This document shows, one piece after another, positions 36,311 to 46,070 of a stretch of 64,000 bases of DNA. Made by a program: the position numbers and the translations under genes. The notes beneath the pieces were generated by a model. It was given only the letters and a program-made list of their open reading frames with translations, did not search any database and had not been told where the DNA came from. Numbering within the stretch: position 1 is the first letter of the stretch; every line of letters begins with the position of its first letter. The stretch is from Pirellula staleyi DSM 6068 (GTDB taxonomy: Bacteria > Planctomycetota > Planctomycetia > Pirellulales > Pirellulaceae): the NCBI RefSeq assembly GCF_000025185.1, contig NC_013720.1, forward strand, positions 5,208,001-5,272,000, given 5' to 3'.

Positions 36311-36748
36311 ATGACGACTCGCCAATTGTTCGTTGCTCTTGCGTGCACCATGCTCGGAGCAGCAGCGATGTACTCCGCTTCCAACCTCACTGCCGAGGAT
36401 AAGCCTGTGCCCGCACCACGCGTTTACGAACTTCGCACCTACACCACCCTCGAAGGTCGGCTCGATGCACTCCACGCCCGCTTTCGCGATCATACGACCA
36501 AGCTGTTCGAAAAGCATGGGATGAAGAACCACGAGTACTGGACCCCAACCGATCCTGAACGTGCCAAGAACACGCTCATCTACGTCGTTTCGCATGACAG
36601 CATGGAAGCAGCGAAGAAGTCGTGGGAAGCGTTCCGCAACGATCCCGAGTGGGTCAAGGTCCGCGACGCTTCGGAAGCCGATGGCAAAATCGTCTCGAAG
36701 GTCGAATCGGTCTACATGACCCTCACCGACTACTCCCCTGTGAAGTAG
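36311..36748 (+). CDS. exported NIPSNAP-family protein
   Basis: The 145-residue protein has a signal peptide (ending near NLTAEDKP) followed by one NIPSNAP domain, recognisable from PRVYELRTYTTLEGRLDALHA region, HGMKNHEYW, and a Trp-rich helix KSWEAFRNDPEWVKV. This ferredoxin-like fold is frequent as a secreted protein in planctomycetes; its function is unknown. ATG 36311 follows GGAGG at seven bases. Converges with purB. Confidence 0.9.
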   Translation: MTTRQLFVALACTMLGAAAMYSASNLTAEDKPVPAPRVYELRTYTTLEGRLDALHARFRDHTTKLFEKHGMKNHEYWTPTDPERAKNTLIYVVSHDSMEAAKKSWEAFRNDPEWVKVRDASEADGKIVSKVESVYMTLTDYSPVK

Positions 36749-36762
36749 CGCTCTGTTTTGTT

Positions 36763-36809
36763 TTGTCGTCCCGAGTGTTCTCGTCGTAAGCTGCGATTTT
36801 TGACGACAA
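36763..36809. terminator. inverted repeat between NIPSNAP and purB
   Basis: TTGTCGTC (36763-36770) pairs with GACGACAA (36802-36809) with a long loop; T-rich tracts lie on both sides. It may serve as a bidirectional terminator for the convergent genes. Confidence 0.35.
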
Positions 36810-36811
36810 GT

Positions 36812-38242
36812 TTACACCTTCAGCCCTTCGGTCTCTTGGCCGAGGGCTGAACGATAGCGAGCACGAATCGGCTCGATGATGTCGGCCACAAATTCGTCGA
36901 CCTGCTCGGGAGCACGTCCCACGAAATCACGTGGATTCATAGCGGCGGCGAGATCGACTCCGGCAAACGCCGGTTCGCCCCGCAGACGCTCGAGCAGCGT
37001 GTTAGGCTTTCCCTCTTGCTTCACGTCGAGAGCCGCTGCTTGACTGTGGGCGCGAATCACTTCGTGCAGTTCCTGACGATCGCCACCACGCTCGACGGCA
37101 GCCATCATCAAGTTTTCACTCGCCATGAACGGCAGTTCGGCATTCAGATTGGCCGCAATCGTTTTGGGATAAACCACCAGGCCGCTGCTGATATTCGTGA
37201 GCAACAGCAGCACGGCATCGATCCCCAAGAATGCCTGGGGAATGACCAACCGGCGATTGGCCGAATCGTCGAGCGTCCGCTCCATCCACTGCGTCGCCAA
37301 AGTCGCAGCAGGGCTCGATTGCAGGCTCATCACAAACCGAGCCAACGCGCAAACACGTTCGCTACGCATCGGATTGCGTTTGTAGGCCATCGCCGACGAG
37401 CCGATTTGATTAGCTTCAAACGGCTCTTCCATTTCTTTACGCGAGGCCAAGAGGCGGAGGTCGGATGCGAGCTTATGCGCTGACTGCGCGACGCCTGACA
37501 GCGTGTCGACAATTTGGGCGTCGACTTTTCGCGTGTAGGTTTGACCGGTGACGGCATAGCTTCCGGAAAATCCCATACGCTCGGCAACCATCGCTTCGAG
37601 CTGGCGTACTTTCGCATGATCGCCATGAAAGAGGGCCAAAAAACTAGCCTGGGTACCGGTGGTTCCCTTTACACTGCGTGCCCGAAGCGATTCGATTCGA
37701 TGTTCGATTTCGGCGAGGTCGAGTGCCAGGTCGTAGATCCAGAGCGTAGCGCGCTTGCCAACCGTGGTGGGCTGGGCGGGCTGCAGATGCGTGAACCCGA
37801 GACAGGGCAATTCGCGATGGGTGGTCGCAAACTTCCCGAGCGCATCGATCACTACCGCCAAGCGACGGGCAATCAACTCGAGCGCCTCGCGCATCAAAAT
37901 CAGATCGGTATTGTCGGTCACATAACAGCTGGTCGCCCCGAGGTGGATGATCGGCATTGCGCCAGGGCAAAGATCGCCAAACGTGTGAACGTGCGCCATC
38001 ACATCGTGGCGCAGTTTCTTCTCGTAAGCAGCTGCCACTTGGAAGTCGATGTTGTCGACCTGGGCTTTCATTTCCTCGATCTGCTCGCGCGAAACGGGGA
38101 GCCCCATTTCATGCTCGGCTTCGGCCAGGATCACCCACAACCGGCGCCACGTGCTGAACTTTCGCTGATCGCTAAACAGGCGGCTCATCTCGGCCGAGGC
38201 ATAACGGGTGTTGAGCGGATTTTCGTACAGGTCGTGAGCCAT
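36812..38242 (-). CDS. purB: adenylosuccinate lyase
   Basis: It releases fumarate from adenylosuccinate and from SAICAR in purine synthesis. The superfamily signature [15 protein letters not shown] is intact, as are the substrate motifs [10 protein letters not shown] and [16 protein letters not shown]. The 476-residue chain and [10 protein letters not shown] stretch resemble the animal-type enzyme more than the 430-residue Bacillus type. ATG 38242 ([16 protein letters not shown]). The gene is divergent from the SAM hydroxide adenosyltransferase gene. Confidence 0.95.
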   Translation of the reverse strand: MAHDLYENPLNTRYASAEMSRLFSDQRKFSTWRRLWVILAEAEHEMGLPVSREQIEEMKAQVDNIDFQVAAAYEKKLRHDVMAHVHTFGDLCPGAMPIIHLGATSCYVTDNTDLILMREALELIARRLAVVIDALGKFATTHRELPCLGFTHLQPAQPTTVGKRATLWIYDLALDLAEIEHRIESLRARSVKGTTGTQASFLALFHGDHAKVRQLEAMVAERMGFSGSYAVTGQTYTRKVDAQIVDTLSGVAQSAHKLASDLRLLASRKEMEEPFEANQIGSSAMAYKRNPMRSERVCALARFVMSLQSSPAATLATQWMERTLDDSANRRLVIPQAFLGIDAVLLLLTNISSGLVVYPKTIAANLNAELPFMASENLMMAAVERGGDRQELHEVIRAHSQAAALDVKQEGKPNTLLERLRGEPAFAGVDLAAAMNPRDFVGRAPEQVDEFVADIIEPIRARYRSALGQETEGLKV

Positions 38243-38469
38243 GAGCAGTCAATTTCCCAGCAAGGGTTGAGCAGTTTTTTCGCGTAGCGCGAGTGCGGAA
38301 AGGGTGGATTATTTTTTCGAGAGCAGCGCCGCTGTCCAGCTTCGTCAGGATGGCGAGCGCCGCGCACGCGGCACCTCCCTGCGACACCCCTTAGCTTACG
38401 ATCTAGCCCCTTGGTTGTTCAGGGGGCCAGCTTCGCGTAAGTTCTGAAAAACCAAAGATTTCCCAGCGA

Positions 38470-39327
38470 ATGGAGCCCCTTGTGAAGCCCCAAACAGCTC
38501 CCCGCGCCATCACGCTGCTCACCGATTTCGGCAGCGGCAGTTCGTACGTCGCGCAAATGAAAGGGGTGATCCTGGCCGCACTTCCAAGCGCCACCATCGT
38601 CGACTTTTCGCACGAGATCGAGCCGCAAAATATCCTCGAGGCTGCGATCTACTGGATGGAAGCGGTCCCTGTCTACGGAGCTGCCACTGTCCATGTTGCG
38701 GTGGTAGACCCGGGGGTGGGAACCTCGCGCCGCATCTTGCTCCTCGAACTCGAGCAGGGGGGACTGCTGCTGGCCCCCGACAACGGCATTGCCGCGCCCC
38801 TGATCGAGCTGCACCGAGCGCGGAGTCTCTTTTCGGTCGAGAACGTCGCGCTGTTTCGAGCTTCCATTTCCAGCACGTTTCATGGGCGCGATATTTTTGC
38901 TCCCGTCGCCGCCTATCTGGCTGCTGGAGGAGAGCCGAGCAGCGTCGGACCAGTGGTCGAGACTTATGAACCTCTCGAGCTTCGCAGCCCCACGGTCGAA
39001 ATTCTCGACCAGCGCTGCACCATCACGGGCGAAGTGCTGGTGGTCGATCGGTTCGGCAATCTGATGACCAACATCACGCGCGATCTGCTCTCACAGTTCG
39101 GCGCGGCACCCCAGCTTGCCCTGAGCAGTGCCGAGGTAATCCTTGGAGCGACCTCGATCGGCGCCATTGGTCGCACCTACGGGGATGTCGAGCAGGGGGA
39201 GGTTCTGGCCCTCTTCGACTCGCAAGGGCGACTCGAGATTGCCGTTCGTGGCGGCAGCGCTGCGCGTCGCTTCGGGGCTGCGACAGGAGCCCGCGTGAGG
39301 GTGGTTCTCGATCCCCCACGTGCATGA
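38470..39327 (+). CDS. SAM hydroxide adenosyltransferase (DUF62 family)
   Basis: Members cleave S-adenosylmethionine with hydroxide to adenosine and methionine and are related to fluorinase. N-terminal domain: LLTDFGSGSSYVAQMKG, VDPGVGTSRR and the HGRDIFAPVAA loop. C-terminal beta domain: GEVLVVDRFGNLMTNI and ALFDSQGRLEIAVRGGSAA. Length (285 aa) is normal. ATG 38470 lacks a ribosome site; GTG 38482 has GGAG six bases before it and may be the true start. The next gene repeats the C-terminal domain, and bioA, which uses SAM as amino donor, follows. Confidence 0.9.
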   Translation: MEPLVKPQTAPRAITLLTDFGSGSSYVAQMKGVILAALPSATIVDFSHEIEPQNILEAAIYWMEAVPVYGAATVHVAVVDPGVGTSRRILLLELEQGGLLLAPDNGIAAPLIELHRARSLFSVENVALFRASISSTFHGRDIFAPVAAYLAAGGEPSSVGPVVETYEPLELRSPTVEILDQRCTITGEVLVVDRFGNLMTNITRDLLSQFGAAPQLALSSAEVILGATSIGAIGRTYGDVEQGEVLALFDSQGRLEIAVRGGSAARRFGAATGARVRVVLDPPRA

Positions 39328-39474
39328 ATTTTTGAAGAACGGAAAGCCTACACACCAACTGGCGCACCAACTCGGCAGACTCGGCCGGTTGTCGGCTTGG
39401 CTCCGAGGAAAATCATTCGTAGAATGCGGCCGCTTGCTCTCCACCCTTCCAAGCCTTCCCTGGGAGTTTTAGAA

Positions 39475-39762
39475 GTGCCCGGAAAGATTGAAGGGACCAT
39501 TGTCGCGTTTTCAAGCGACGGCAACTTGGTTTCTGACATTCCCAATTCGTCACTCGCTGGTGCTCCGCGCGGAGAGAATGTTCTCATCGCTTGCGACGAG
39601 CATGAGACGATCGGTCTCTTCGAGCCAGGACATGGCCAACCCGACATGACCTTGCTGGCGCTACTCGGCGAAAGTGGTTTTCTCGAACTCACGATCGTTT
39701 CCGACAGTGCGAAGATCATGCTCGGAGTTTCACGAGGAACGCCGATCGTAGTGAAGTGGTAG
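39475..39762 (+). CDS. stand-alone C-terminal domain related to SAM hydroxide adenosyltransferase
   Basis: The 95 residues align by eye with the last third of the preceding protein: GTIVAFSSDGNLVSDI against GEVLVVDRFGNLMTNI, and LALLGESGFLELTIVSDSA against LALFDSQGRLEIAVRGGSA, ending GTPIVVKW against GARVRVV. The N-terminal SAM-binding domain is absent. GTG 39475 is chosen since GGGAG lies eight bases before it; the frame is open to 39397 but not conserved. bioA begins 15 bases after the stop, so they are likely one transcript. Function unknown. Confidence 0.75.
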   Translation: MPGKIEGTIVAFSSDGNLVSDIPNSSLAGAPRGENVLIACDEHETIGLFEPGHGQPDMTLLALLGESGFLELTIVSDSAKIMLGVSRGTPIVVKW

Positions 39763-39777
39763 TTCTCGCGATCGAGT

Positions 39778-41196
39778 GTGCCTCCCGTGCTTCCAGAAAT
39801 CTTTGATGCTCCCGCCAGCCCCCCTGGAAAGAACTCGCCATCGATGGGCGACCTTCTCGCATGGGACAAAACGCATCTGTGGCATGCCTTCACACAGATG
39901 GCGGAGTACGAATCGCTGATCGTCACGCGCGGGCAAGGGTGCTGGCTCGAAACGATCGACGGTCGCCGCTTGCTAGACGGGGTCAGTAGTCTGTGGTGCA
40001 ACGTTCACGGACATCGGCATCCACGCATCGACGCTGCGATTAAGGCACAGCTCGACGAAGTGGCCCACGTCACGCTGCTGGGAATGAGCGCCCCGGTGAC
40101 GATTCGTCTGGCACGTCGACTGGCCGAGATTTCGCCTGCAGGGCTCGAGCATGTTTTTTTCTCCGACAGCGGCGCATCGGCGGTGGAAGTAGCCCTGAAG
40201 ATGGCGTTCCAGTACTGGCGCCAAAAGCCGAATCCCGAACCGCAGCGGACGAAATACTTGGCGCTCGACAATGCCTATCACGGCGACACGCTCGGAAGTG
40301 TCAGCGTCGGTGGTGTCGCCCGCTTTCATCAAATGTTCGAGCCGCTGCTGTTCGACGTTTTGCGTCTACCGCAGCCCTCGGTCGATCATCTCCCGGCGGG
40401 CATCGCGCGGGGTGATGCGTGCGACTATTACCTGCAGCAATTCGACGCCGCTTTGGCCTTGCATGGCCACGAACTGGCCGCCGTGGTGATCGAACCACTG
40501 GTGCAATGCGCTGCTGGCATGATCATGCATCCGCCCGGTTATTTGCGCGGCATTCGCCAGCTTTGCACCAAGCATGGTGTGCTGCTGATCGCCGACGAAG
40601 TGGCTGTGGGGATGGGGCGCACTGGCACCATGTTTGCCTGCGAGCAAGAGCAAGTTTCGCCCGATTTTCTCTGCCTTGCTAAAGGGATTACCGGGGGCTA
40701 TTTGCCGCTGGCGGCGACCCTCACCACCACCGAGATTTGGAACGCCTTTCTCGGCACCTATGCCGAGTCGAAGACGTTTTTTCACGGACATACGTACGGG
40801 GGCAATCCACTCGGCGCAGCGGCGGCGATGGCAACACTCGATGTCTTCGAGCAAGAGCAAACGCTCGTCCATCTGCAGGACAAAATCGCTCGGCTCAGCA
40901 AACACTTGGCCCGATTGGCCGAGCATCCTCACGTCGGAAGCGTGCGCCAGTGCGGCCTGATCGCGGGGGTGGAACTGGTGCGCGACAAAGCGACTGGCCA
41001 GCCGTTTGCGTGGGAAGAAAAACGTGGCTTTCGCGTCTGCGCGGAGGCGATGCGACACGGTGTTTGGATTCGGCCTCTCGGCAGTGTCGTCGTCCTCATG
41101 CCGCCCCTGGCGGTTTCGCCTGACGAACTCGACTTGCTCTGCGCTGCTGTCGAGCAAGGGATTCTCGTGGCGACGGGCACTAGCGCAGGCTCGTAA
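39778..41196 (+). CDS. bioA: adenosylmethionine-8-amino-7-oxononanoate aminotransferase
   Basis: It makes 7,8-diaminopelargonate in biotin synthesis, with SAM as amino donor and PLP as cofactor. Features: HLWHAFTQM near the N-terminus (BioA-specific), GVSSLWCNVHGH, SDSGASAVEVALKMAFQYW, DEVAVGMGRTGTMFACE and PLP Lys302 in CLAKGITGGYLPLA. Length 472 aa is slightly above the usual 430 because of an N-terminal extension. Start GTG 39778 has no strong ribosome site; an internal start near MGDLLAWDKTHLW is possible. No other biotin gene is in the window. Confidence 0.93.
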   Translation: MPPVLPEIFDAPASPPGKNSPSMGDLLAWDKTHLWHAFTQMAEYESLIVTRGQGCWLETIDGRRLLDGVSSLWCNVHGHRHPRIDAAIKAQLDEVAHVTLLGMSAPVTIRLARRLAEISPAGLEHVFFSDSGASAVEVALKMAFQYWRQKPNPEPQRTKYLALDNAYHGDTLGSVSVGGVARFHQMFEPLLFDVLRLPQPSVDHLPAGIARGDACDYYLQQFDAALALHGHELAAVVIEPLVQCAAGMIMHPPGYLRGIRQLCTKHGVLLIADEVAVGMGRTGTMFACEQEQVSPDFLCLAKGITGGYLPLAATLTTTEIWNAFLGTYAESKTFFHGHTYGGNPLGAAAAMATLDVFEQEQTLVHLQDKIARLSKHLARLAEHPHVGSVRQCGLIAGVELVRDKATGQPFAWEEKRGFRVCAEAMRHGVWIRPLGSVVVLMPPLAVSPDELDLLCAAVEQGILVATGTSAGS

Positions 41197-41241
41197 GCTG
41201 CGACACTACGGTGCCGATGAATATTCTGGTGCCAACGAAGG

Positions 41242-42264
41242 TTATTGCGCCGACGAACGAGATCCGCTCGGGGAGCCCCCAATCGGATACCCTTCGGGAA
41301 GTGGTCGACCCGCCGTCAGGTAGCCGAGCTTAAAGAGCTCGGATTTGACGACGCGAAACTGCTCGAAACTATCGGGATAAACCCAGATGGTGACGGTGGT
41401 CGAGCGGGGCTCCATGCCGGCGAGCCGGGCGCGGAACATCGAATTCGGCGCCAGCGCTTTGGCGATCGGTTCCCCGAGTTCATCGTCGGCCTGAACGAAG
41501 TAGAATCGCTCGAGTTCCACGCGCGATTGCGTGGCTGGTCCTAAGCGCGTGCTGAGCGCTACGTCGGAACGGACCAGAATGTAGCGAGCTCCCCAGCCGT
41601 CGATCACAGGGAGCGAGTTTTCGGCGCGGACGTTATCGCGCAATCGCTGAGCAGTTTGCGGAGCATCGGCTTTCATGCGTTCGAGCATTTCGTCCCACGG
41701 AATGTAGGCGAGCTTACCCCCCATCAAACGGAACTGCACTTCTTTACCAAACACGGTCCGTGCCATGGGAGTCGGCAGGTGCTCGAGAGCTACTAAAGTC
41801 GGTCGCACAGCCGCTTGGGCTGCGGCATCGAGATCGGCCAGTTTTTTTCGTGCGGCAGCCAATGTTTGCTCGAGATCATAGCGCTCGCGATCGGAACCTT
41901 CGAGCTGCTGACGATGCTCGGCCAGACGTTTCTCGGCCACCGTCACGAGCAGCTGCACTCGGTCGCGCTCTTGCTTGCGCAAGTTCACTTCCAGCTTCTC
42001 ACGCTCGGTTTGCCGCTGCAGATCTTGCACGCTTTGCTCCACTGCATTGGCAGCAGCCACAGCCGACTCGGCATCGGGGATGACGAGTGGAGCAGGGGCG
42101 GCGATAGCAGCGGTCGGAAGAGGGGTCGCCGATTCGATGGCCCGTTTGGCCTGCGCTCCGACCACCATCACCAGAATGATCAGAATGCCAACGAGGTTGG
42201 CCACGACGTCGAGGAACGAGTCGCCTCCTGGTGCTTCAGCCTGGTTTGCTCTGCGGCGTGCCAC
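41242..42264 (-). CDS. ExbD-like stator subunit with coiled coil (membrane Asp19 present)
   Basis: The 340-residue protein has one N-terminal membrane helix, DSFLDVVANLVGILIILVMV, matching the ExbD/TolR helix with the proton-carrying acidic residue at Asp19. A coiled coil (about 75-150, rich in Glu, Arg and Gln heptads) and a compact C-terminal domain (about 160-340) should lie in the periplasm. No OmpA-type peptidoglycan-binding motif is seen. Its GTG start overlaps the stop of the upstream gene (TAGTG), so it is translationally coupled as the third gene of the motor-like operon. Confidence 0.78.
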   Translation of the reverse strand: MARRRANQAEAPGGDSFLDVVANLVGILIILVMVVGAQAKRAIESATPLPTAAIAAPAPLVIPDAESAVAAANAVEQSVQDLQRQTEREKLEVNLRKQERDRVQLLVTVAEKRLAEHRQQLEGSDRERYDLEQTLAAARKKLADLDAAAQAAVRPTLVALEHLPTPMARTVFGKEVQFRLMGGKLAYIPWDEMLERMKADAPQTAQRLRDNVRAENSLPVIDGWGARYILVRSDVALSTRLGPATQSRVELERFYFVQADDELGEPIAKALAPNSMFRARLAGMEPRSTTVTIWVYPDSFEQFRVVKSELFKLGYLTAGRPLPEGYPIGGSPSGSRSSAQ

Positions 42265-44150
42265 TAGCGTGTCTTTCTTTGCAGTTCGAAACCACTTCCC
42301 TCGAGTGCACGCGAAAGTTCAACCACGCGCGGTTCGGCGTCGGGCGACACTTCCATCGAGAGGATCGGTTTCCAATAGCCATTGTTCACGGCAATGCCCC
42401 ACGAGCTGATGCGCTTTTGAATGCTCGCAACCATCGCGTCGATCTCTTGCACCTGAATCTCGGGGGAGAGTGGAATCTCTTCTGAAATCCGGCCATCGCC
42501 GCGCTCGGGGATCAACACCACGCGGTCGGGCAAAATCAGGACACGAATCGGTCGCGTGATTGCGGTTGCTTTACCGGCAGAATTCGGCAAGCCCCAGTTA
42601 TTGGTGCCTCGCGCCAGCCCACTGCCAGCCGACTGCGAAGGGGCCCCATAGCGTTTTTGACTACCGCCACTCGTCGCAGGCTGACCACTCGCAGCAGACT
42701 GACCACCGCTCGGCGCGCCACTGGTGCTGCCTTGTGGACGACCCGTCGATGATCCGCTGGTTCCCCCCGAGGCTGCATTGCCGCCAGCCACGCCCGAGGC
42801 CTGGCCCCCCGAGGCATAGCGATTGCCAGCTGCCGTAGGCGAGCCACTCACATCGGTGCCACCACCGGCCGAACCGCCACCCGTCGAACCACTATTTTGT
42901 TGTGCATACGGAGCCCCCACGGGGCCAATGTTGTTTGGCGATCCGCCAGCGGGATTCCCGAGCGAAGGCTGCATCGAAGAGCTGCTCCCCATGCCGTTGC
43001 CAGCGAGGCCATTGCCCCCTGTGCCAGTTCCGCCAGGAATGCCCGAAGGACTTCGCGAACTGCTGCCACCGGTGGCATACTGCGTTCGAGCGCCAGTCCC
43101 CATGCCAAAGCCGCCACCGGCATTGGGTCCACCAGCAGCGGCTGGATCGTAGCCTTCGAGACTCGATGGCGAGAAGGTGGTGAGCTGTTCTTCGTCTTGA
43201 TAGCGGCGCGGCATTGCGGCGGCGAAAGCGAGCTGACGTTTTCGGGCAAGCGAGACCTCGCGATTCAGCGTCTCGACGAGGGCCGGATCGGGATCGCCAT
43301 AAGCCAGTTTGGTATCGTCGTCGATCAGTTCGTAGCCAAATTCGTCTTCCCACGTTTTCATGGCCGACCGCGCGACGCTATAAGCCACCACGCCGCTCGG
43401 GCGAACGATCAGCAGCGGATAGGGCTCGGTCTTCGGACCAGCGGGCTGATTCCGCGCGATATGTTCGCGAATGGCTCGCAGCGTTGCATCGAGGGGATTG
43501 CCCGGTCCCATCGGTCCTTGGAAATCCTCGGGAGTGAGCACAATCCCTTCGGGCTGCACCACAATTCCCCGTTCGCTGCACTCGATATAGATCGGCCGTC
43601 GGCGCGTTCCGTTGGGGCCATCGTAGGGGAGCAGGGCATACCACTGCTCGCCCGTTTGCTGTTTCTTTTTGTCTTCGAGTTCTTTCTCGCGGCGGGCAAT
43701 TTCCGCCATCAAGCGCTCGGCTTCTTCGCGTGCTTTCGCGATTTCGCTATCGTCGAGCCGCTTGCCGCTGTCGATCTGGGCGGCTTGAGCCAGCAGTGCG
43801 CGAGCCTTCTCTTGCAAGTCGCGAATGTGACCTTCCAGATGGCTGAGTTCGTCGCGCGAACGGGCGAGTTCCTCTTGCACACTCGTGCGTGATTGCTCGA
43901 GGATCTCTTTACGCCAAACGGCGTCGTCGAGCACCTGCTTCAAGCGCGCAACGCGATCGAGGTCTTCTTGCGAAGGACCTGGTGGAATGGCTGCTTCCAC
44001 CTTCGCAGCTCGCTCGGCGATGGCCGACTTACGGGCTTGTTGCACCGTAAGGACCAGCAGCACGATGAGCGCACCCATGGTGCAAATGAGCACCGCGAGG
44101 AAGGGGAAGAGCGCAATCCCGATCACTTGCCGCCGATTGCGACGACTCAT
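42264..44150 (-). CDS. ExbD-like stator subunit lacking the membrane Asp, with coiled coil and Gly/Ser-rich region
   Basis: The N-terminal helix FPFLAVLICTMGALIVLLVL aligns with that of the downstream subunit, but the acidic residue is Ala19. Then come a coiled coil (about 40-175), a globular domain (about 180-310, IYIECSERGIVVQPEGI), a 200-residue Gly/Ser/Thr/Gln-rich low-complexity stretch (about 330-540) and a C-terminal domain (RPIRVLILPDRVVLIPERG). The start ATG 44150 overlaps the TolQ-like stop (ATGA). The DNA of the low-complexity stretch is repetitive. I infer it forms an uneven plug with the Asp-bearing partner. Confidence 0.75.
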   Translation of the reverse strand: MSRRNRRQVIGIALFPFLAVLICTMGALIVLLVLTVQQARKSAIAERAAKVEAAIPPGPSQEDLDRVARLKQVLDDAVWRKEILEQSRTSVQEELARSRDELSHLEGHIRDLQEKARALLAQAAQIDSGKRLDDSEIAKAREEAERLMAEIARREKELEDKKKQQTGEQWYALLPYDGPNGTRRRPIYIECSERGIVVQPEGIVLTPEDFQGPMGPGNPLDATLRAIREHIARNQPAGPKTEPYPLLIVRPSGVVAYSVARSAMKTWEDEFGYELIDDDTKLAYGDPDPALVETLNREVSLARKRQLAFAAAMPRRYQDEEQLTTFSPSSLEGYDPAAAGGPNAGGGFGMGTGARTQYATGGSSSRSPSGIPGGTGTGGNGLAGNGMGSSSSMQPSLGNPAGGSPNNIGPVGAPYAQQNSGSTGGGSAGGGTDVSGSPTAAGNRYASGGQASGVAGGNAASGGTSGSSTGRPQGSTSGAPSGGQSAASGQPATSGGSQKRYGAPSQSAGSGLARGTNNWGLPNSAGKATAITRPIRVLILPDRVVLIPERGDGRISEEIPLSPEIQVQEIDAMVASIQKRISSWGIAVNNGYWKPILSMEVSPDAEPRVVELSRALEGSGFELQRKTR

Positions 44151-45475
44151 GCCGCACGGCCTTTAGCAGGGGGTGATTTGAGATCGACCGACGACGCAGG
44201 TTGATGTCCAAGGCGAGCACTCAGCAGGTGAATTGCAGCCGAGAGGCTCATGACGGTTTCTTCGAAGTTGCGCGACCCGGCCAGCGCCGAGAGGTTGCTG
44301 TTCAGGGCATGCTCGAGCGCAGTGACTTCGCCCGCAGCACGCAGCACTTGCTGCATCACTTCCCCTTGCCGCACCATCTCTTGCTGCTGAGCATGGAGCA
44401 GACGCGCATTGTCGGAGAGGACGGTTTGCCACTGTTCCCAGCGACGCTGCAACTGTTCACCCGCATGCTGTTCGACGCGCGCCAGCTGCTTGTGATGTTC
44501 TTCGAGCGACTGCGAGAGGGCCGTTTGCAAGGCGCTCGTTAGCTGCTGCGAATTGCTGTCGGCCAGCTGCGACCATTGATTGTGCGCGGCATTCACCGTT
44601 TGCTGCCAAACTTCCACTTGGCGCTGCACCAGTTGCTGCGTCGCTTGCAGCACCGAGGTGGCCATGCGCTGCACAGCTGCCACTTGGGGATCGCCACCGG
44701 CCGATGATGTTTCGAAGCGCGTCAGCAGCTCTTCAGCCACACGCGCATCCACTTCAGCCAGTTGCTGCACTTCCACTCGATCCAAAAGGAACTGCAAAAA
44801 CATCAGGCCCATCGAGAACGAAAGAGCCACCGCCGTGGTATCAAACGCCACATACAAACCGCTGAGCAGCCCCTGCATGGCCGTTTCGATATCGCTGGCC
44901 AACGCCTTGGGATCAAGATCACCGAGGGCCTGCGTAATACCCATCACCGTACCGAGAAACCCGAGCATCGGGGTCGCCCAAATGACGATCCGGACGAGCG
45001 AATAACTATCTTGCTGACGCCCGACATCCATATCGGCGAGATACTTGAGTTCGGCATCGAGCCCCTCGACCGAATTCTTGCGCTCGATGGTTTCGAGGGC
45101 TTCGGTCAAACGTCGGCCGAGATAACTTTTGCGAACGCGCGAAGGCCACGCAGCTACGCGATCGAGCAGCGTTACAGCCACATCGGGGCCAGCATCTTTG
45201 GGCGTTTCCCCGAGATCGATCTGCGAAGAGATCCCAAGCTGCGCGAGGACCTCTTGTCCCTTCATCGCCAGCGCGACGAGCCCAATGAAGAAGAGGGCCG
45301 TTTCGACCATCGAAACCGGGTGACCCGCGAAATAGCGGAGGATCAGCGGATGCTCGAGCGGTCCGCCAAACACGAGGCCAAAGAAGCCAACCGTAATCCC
45401 GGTTCCCAGGATCAAAGGCCAGGCGAGTTGACCGAGCGTCGACAGAACATTGCCAGATGCAGAGTTTCGAGCCAC
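44147..45475 (-). CDS. MotA/TolQ/ExbB proton-channel subunit with long cytoplasmic coiled-coil tail
   Basis: The 442-residue protein has membrane segments at about 18-38 and 55-72 and the family core at about 163-232: WATPMLGFLGTVMGITQAL and GLLSGLYVAFDTTAVALSF, with the conserved Thr residues of GTV and DTT. After it comes about 160 residues of Gln/Glu-rich coiled coil (240-400), which normal TolQ and ExbB lack; ZorA of Zorya defence also has a long tail. GTG 45475 follows AGGA by eight bases. It is the first of three overlapping genes. Confidence 0.88.
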   Translation of the reverse strand: MARNSASGNVLSTLGQLAWPLILGTGITVGFFGLVFGGPLEHPLILRYFAGHPVSMVETALFFIGLVALAMKGQEVLAQLGISSQIDLGETPKDAGPDVAVTLLDRVAAWPSRVRKSYLGRRLTEALETIERKNSVEGLDAELKYLADMDVGRQQDSYSLVRIVIWATPMLGFLGTVMGITQALGDLDPKALASDIETAMQGLLSGLYVAFDTTAVALSFSMGLMFLQFLLDRVEVQQLAEVDARVAEELLTRFETSSAGGDPQVAAVQRMATSVLQATQQLVQRQVEVWQQTVNAAHNQWSQLADSNSQQLTSALQTALSQSLEEHHKQLARVEQHAGEQLQRRWEQWQTVLSDNARLLHAQQQEMVRQGEVMQQVLRAAGEVTALEHALNSNLSALAGSRNFEETVMSLSAAIHLLSARLGHQPASSVDLKSPPAKGRAA

Positions 45476-46013
45476 CGGAGATTCCTTTCCCCAACCAGAA
45501 GCGAACTTCGAAACGGCCGCTGCGCAGGCGGTACCATTTCGCTCATCGTTAAAATCGACCTAATCGTCACACTTTATGAGCCCAGCTCGCCACAATTCTT
45601 GAAAACGGACTGCTGGCAGTGCTAGTGGCTGCAGCCAGCGTCGGCGCAGGACTCATTTCCTGGCAGACTCCGCTCGCTGGGTGCAGACCTTCGCGCAGCA
45701 TGACAACCTGGGGCTTCTAGTACTCAAAGCGCTGGGGCATGCCAAGAGCAACGACCGCTAGCAGTCGGCGTTGTAATTAAGAATGCAGCTGAGGAGGGGC
45801 TCAGTAGCGGCAAATCGCCCCAGCCGAGGCCGAGCATCAGCGGGGCAGATAAGGGAGTGTCTCAGATCAGCGCGCCACACCCCTCCGGAACATTCGGCAA
45901 ATATTGCCAAAGTTCAGGCAGGGGAAACGACGATTACTTCCTTCACACAAAATGGTTGATCGCTTGCGACACACTTGTCGCCTGCCAGCCACGAAGCGGC
46001 TCAAGAAATACAG

Positions 46014-46042
46014 AAAGGCCGGAAGTTTGGCTTCCGACCTTT
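46014..46042 (-). terminator. hairpin, probable minus-strand terminator
   Basis: AAAGG-C-CGGAAG pairs with CTTCCG-A-CCTTT around TTTGG. On the minus strand it is followed by CTGTATTTCTTG, moderately T-rich, so it may end the transcript of the gene at 46381-46659. Confidence 0.5.
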
Positions 46043-46070
46043 CATCGCGATAATCCCGGGGGGGACGATT

